Below are positions 8,423 through 9,712 of a stretch of 9,712 nt of DNA, one piece after another. Where the stretch lies: contig JAQVZK010000049.1 of the NCBI GenBank assembly GCA_028708195.1, positions 1 through 9,712 on the forward strand, read 5' to 3'. The position numbers were made by a program, and so were the translations under genes. The number at the start of each line of letters is the position of its first letter. Positions within the stretch are counted from its first letter, which is position 1. The DNA is from Desulfovibrio sp. (GTDB lineage: Bacteria; Desulfobacterota; Desulfovibrionia; Desulfovibrionales; Desulfovibrionaceae). The notes under the pieces are model-generated. The model saw only the letters and a list, made by a program, of their open reading frames with translations, did not search any database and was not told where the DNA came from.

Positions 8423-8466
8423 AGGGGATGGCTGACCGCCCCTGGCGGCCAGGGGCACAAAGCCCC
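8423..8466 (-). promoter_or_regulatory. Alternating hairpin segments in the gyrA leader
   Basis: Read on the minus strand, four complementary segments follow one another. 1: GGGGC (8466-8462). 2: GCCCCTGG (8456-8449). 3: CCAGGGGC (8445-8438). 4: CCCCT (8427-8423). Segments 1-2 (5 bp, 5-base loop), 2-3 (8 bp, 3-base loop) and 3-4 (5 bp, 11-base loop) can pair, and each pairing excludes the next. The 2-3 hairpin is the strongest. The end lies 13 bases before the GAGG of gyrA. A run of seven A, not T, follows, so it is not a terminator. A switch-like role is inference; G/C runs alone could produce it. Confidence 0.4.
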
Positions 8467-8553
8467 ACTCCCCTTTACAAATGTTACTTGCGAAAACAGC
8501 CGGTTGACGGCTAATGCTCTCGCATCACAAAATAAATATCTGCCGAAAGGATG

Positions 8554-8585
8554 AAAAAGAGACTCCGGTTCAATATGGGGTCTCT
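8554..8585 (-). terminator. Probable intrinsic terminator after gyrB
   Basis: On the minus strand AGAGAC (8585-8580) pairs with GTCTCT (8563-8558). After one mismatch, two more C-G pairs can form inside. The stem runs straight into five T (8558-8554, one of them shared with the stem). It lies about 50 bases after the gyrB stop. The stem is modest and the T-run short, so termination may be partial. Confidence 0.5.
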
Positions 8586-8632
8586 GCCTCAACACAGGCT
8601 TTCAGCTTGTTATTCCTTCAGCGTGCTGTTCC

Positions 8633-9712
8633 TTAAATATCCAGATCGTGAACAGCCAGGGCGTTACGCTCGATGAACTCGCGGCGCGGTTCGACCCGGT
8701 CGCCCATAAGTTCCACAAAGGCGTCCGAGGCCTCATTGGCGTCTTCTACAGAAACCTGCAAAAGAATGCGGTTCTCCGGGTTCATTGTTGTAACCCAGAG
8801 CTGTTCGGGGTTCATTTCGCCAAGACCCTTGTAGCGCTGGATGTTGATGCCCCTGCGGGCTTCGTCCAGCACCATGCGTACCAGATCGGCAAGGCTTTCA
8901 GCGGGCACTTCGCCGTCTTTGCGGCGAATGCTTAAATCAAGGCTGCCGCATTCTTCACGCAAATCGGCAAAAAACTGCCAGGTCACGCGGTACAGACGCG
9001 AAGCAAAGAATTCCATACCACGCCGGGTCTGGTGGCCGCCGGTATTTTCAAACACGGCAAACATGCGTTCTTCTTCGTCTTCATTCTTTTCACGCTCAAG
9101 GGTCAGCATATAACCGTGCTCATTGAGCCAGTCTGTAAGGCCGGTGTCCTGTCTCTCAAACATGGCTGGATCAATTTGCGTGGGATACGTGCTCAGGCCC
9201 AAAAAGAGATCACGCGGAATACCGCTCATCTCAGCGTCTTTAAGCCGCCCTTCAATGGCCTCAAGGCGCTCCACAAGCCCGGTAAGATCCGTACCCGTAT
9301 ATTCCTTGCCGTTGCTGGCAAGAATGGTCACGTCTTCGCTTACGCGCGAAAGCAAAAAGGCGTTGAGCTCCGCGTCGTCCTTAATGAATTTTTCCATGCG
9401 CGAGTTGTGCGCCCGGTACAGCGGGGGCTGGGCAATGTAGACAAAGCCACGTTCCACCATCTCCTGATACTGACGGAAAAAGAAGGTCAGCAGCAGAGTG
9501 CGGATGTGCGCTCCGTCCACGTCAGCGTCGGTCATGATGATGATTTTGTGGTAACGCAGCTTGTCGAGGTCGGTATCTTCCTCACCAATACCAGCGCCCA
9601 TAGCCGTAATAAGGTTTTTTACTTCCTTGTTGGCCAGCATTTTGTCAAAGCGGGTGCGCTCGGTATTCAAAATCTTGCCGCGCAGGGGCAAAATGGCCTG
9701 ATTTTTTGAGTT
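8633..9712 (-). CDS. gyrB: DNA gyrase subunit B, C-terminal 359 aa (5' part beyond the right edge)
   Basis: ATPase subunit of gyrase; this portion holds most of the TOPRIM domain and the tail that binds GyrA. The frame is open to the edge and begins with KNQAILPLRGKILN, which in GyrB follows shortly after the EGDSAGG motif with the catalytic Glu, so that motif and the ATPase domain are outside. DADVDG (codons at 9529-9512) supplies the metal-binding Asp residues. Between FIKDDAELNAFLL and INIQRYKGLGEMNPEQLW is an insert of about 165 residues of the kind found in Gram-negative GyrB and missing in B. subtilis. The C-terminus, MGDRVEPRREFIERNA...HDLDI, is canonical. An apparent start at 9691 is a TTG codon inside the conserved region, not a real start. 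gyrA follows after about 230 bp. Confidence 0.97.
   Translation of the reverse strand, partial: NSKNQAILPLRGKILNTERTRFDKMLANKEVKNLITAMGAGIGEEDTDLDKLRYHKIIIMTDADVDGAHIRTLLLTFFFRQYQEMVERGFVYIAQPPLYRAHNSRMEKFIKDDAELNAFLLSRVSEDVTILASNGKEYTGTDLTGLVERLEAIEGRLKDAEMSGIPRDLFLGLSTYPTQIDPAMFERQDTGLTDWLNEHGYMLTLEREKNEDEEERMFAVFENTGGHQTRRGMEFFASRLYRVTWQFFADLREECGSLDLSIRRKDGEVPAESLADLVRMVLDEARRGINIQRYKGLGEMNPEQLWVTTMNPENRILLQVSVEDANEASDAFVELMGDRVEPRREFIERNALAVHDLDI

Larger units (their letters stand above)
8400..8632. other. gyrB-gyrA spacer, about 230 bp
   Basis: Besides the terminator-like hairpin after gyrB and the leader hairpins before gyrA, it has a 5-bp hairpin (8498-8502 with 8508-8512). On the minus strand that hairpin is followed by GTTTTC, weakly terminator-like. 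The middle is AT-richer than its surroundings (for example 8528-8540). A promoter for gyrA would be expected here if the terminator works, but no -35/-10 pair on the minus strand was convincing. I see no gene in it. Confidence 0.5.

Noticed and set aside
6654..8423. 589-codon open frame on the plus strand opposite gyrA
   Set aside because: Antisense to a fully conserved gene, low-complexity composition and no domain; a composition shadow.
8400..8468. gyrA starting at the GTG at 8468 (887 aa)
   Set aside because: The added 23 residues do not resemble GyrA, the binding site is too close to that codon, and the DNA is taken up by hairpins. GTG at 8399 has a well-spaced GAGG.
8227..8595. 122-codon minus-strand frame starting in the gyrB-gyrA spacer
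   Set aside because: Overlaps the gyrA 5' end in another frame, has no clear binding site and carries no domain.
8551..8676. Small plus-strand frame of 41 codons beginning MKKRLRF in the gyrB-gyrA spacer
   Set aside because: The AAAGG touches the ATG, it overlaps the gyrB terminator and the gyrB 3' end, and nothing supports it.
1..9712. Mobile elements, CRISPR, tRNA or rRNA genes, defence or toxin-antitoxin systems
   Set aside because: None seen by eye: all space is taken by recognised housekeeping genes and short spacers without repeat arrays or tRNA-like folds.

Overview
The window is a run of housekeeping genes, all read from the minus strand. It looks like part of a chromosome of a moderately GC-rich Gram-negative bacterium. 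The protein sequences and the order gyrB-gyrA-lipoprotein-purF-hisS-aspS-def fit a sulfate-reducer-like member of the Desulfovibrionaceae. That placement is from memory of the families, not from a search, and I hold it with moderate confidence.

In transcription order (right to left): gyrB enters at 9712 without its 5' part and ends at 8633. A spacer of about 230 bp follows, with a terminator-like hairpin after gyrB and a set of competing GC-rich hairpins just before gyrA. gyrA is complete; its best start is the GTG at 8399. Next comes a TPR-type lipoprotein gene (to 4873) whose start is uncertain because the first 110 bp after gyrA are full of inverted repeats. purF (4867-3464) starts 5 bases after the lipoprotein stop. 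hisS (3403-2153) follows a 60-bp spacer, aspS (2151-259) starts 1 base after hisS ends, and def (peptide deformylase) starts at 215 and runs off the left edge.

The genes serve DNA supercoiling (GyrB and GyrA form the A2B2 gyrase), the first committed step of purine synthesis (PurF), charging of tRNAs (HisRS, AspRS) and removal of the N-formyl group from new proteins (Def). The lipoprotein has no recognisable specific function. Very short gaps suggest two coupled blocks, lipoprotein-purF and hisS-aspS, with def probably in the same transcript as the latter.

I see no mobile element, CRISPR array, rRNA or tRNA gene, toxin-antitoxin pair or defence system, and no new multi-gene system. What merits a second look is mostly in the spacers: the four-segment alternating pairing before gyrA, the buried ribosome binding site of def, and the hairpin cluster after gyrA. 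Some protein details are also worth checking: a likely non-discriminating AspRS, a second Cys pair in PurF, an eight-Cys insert in HisRS and a long acidic tail on GyrA.
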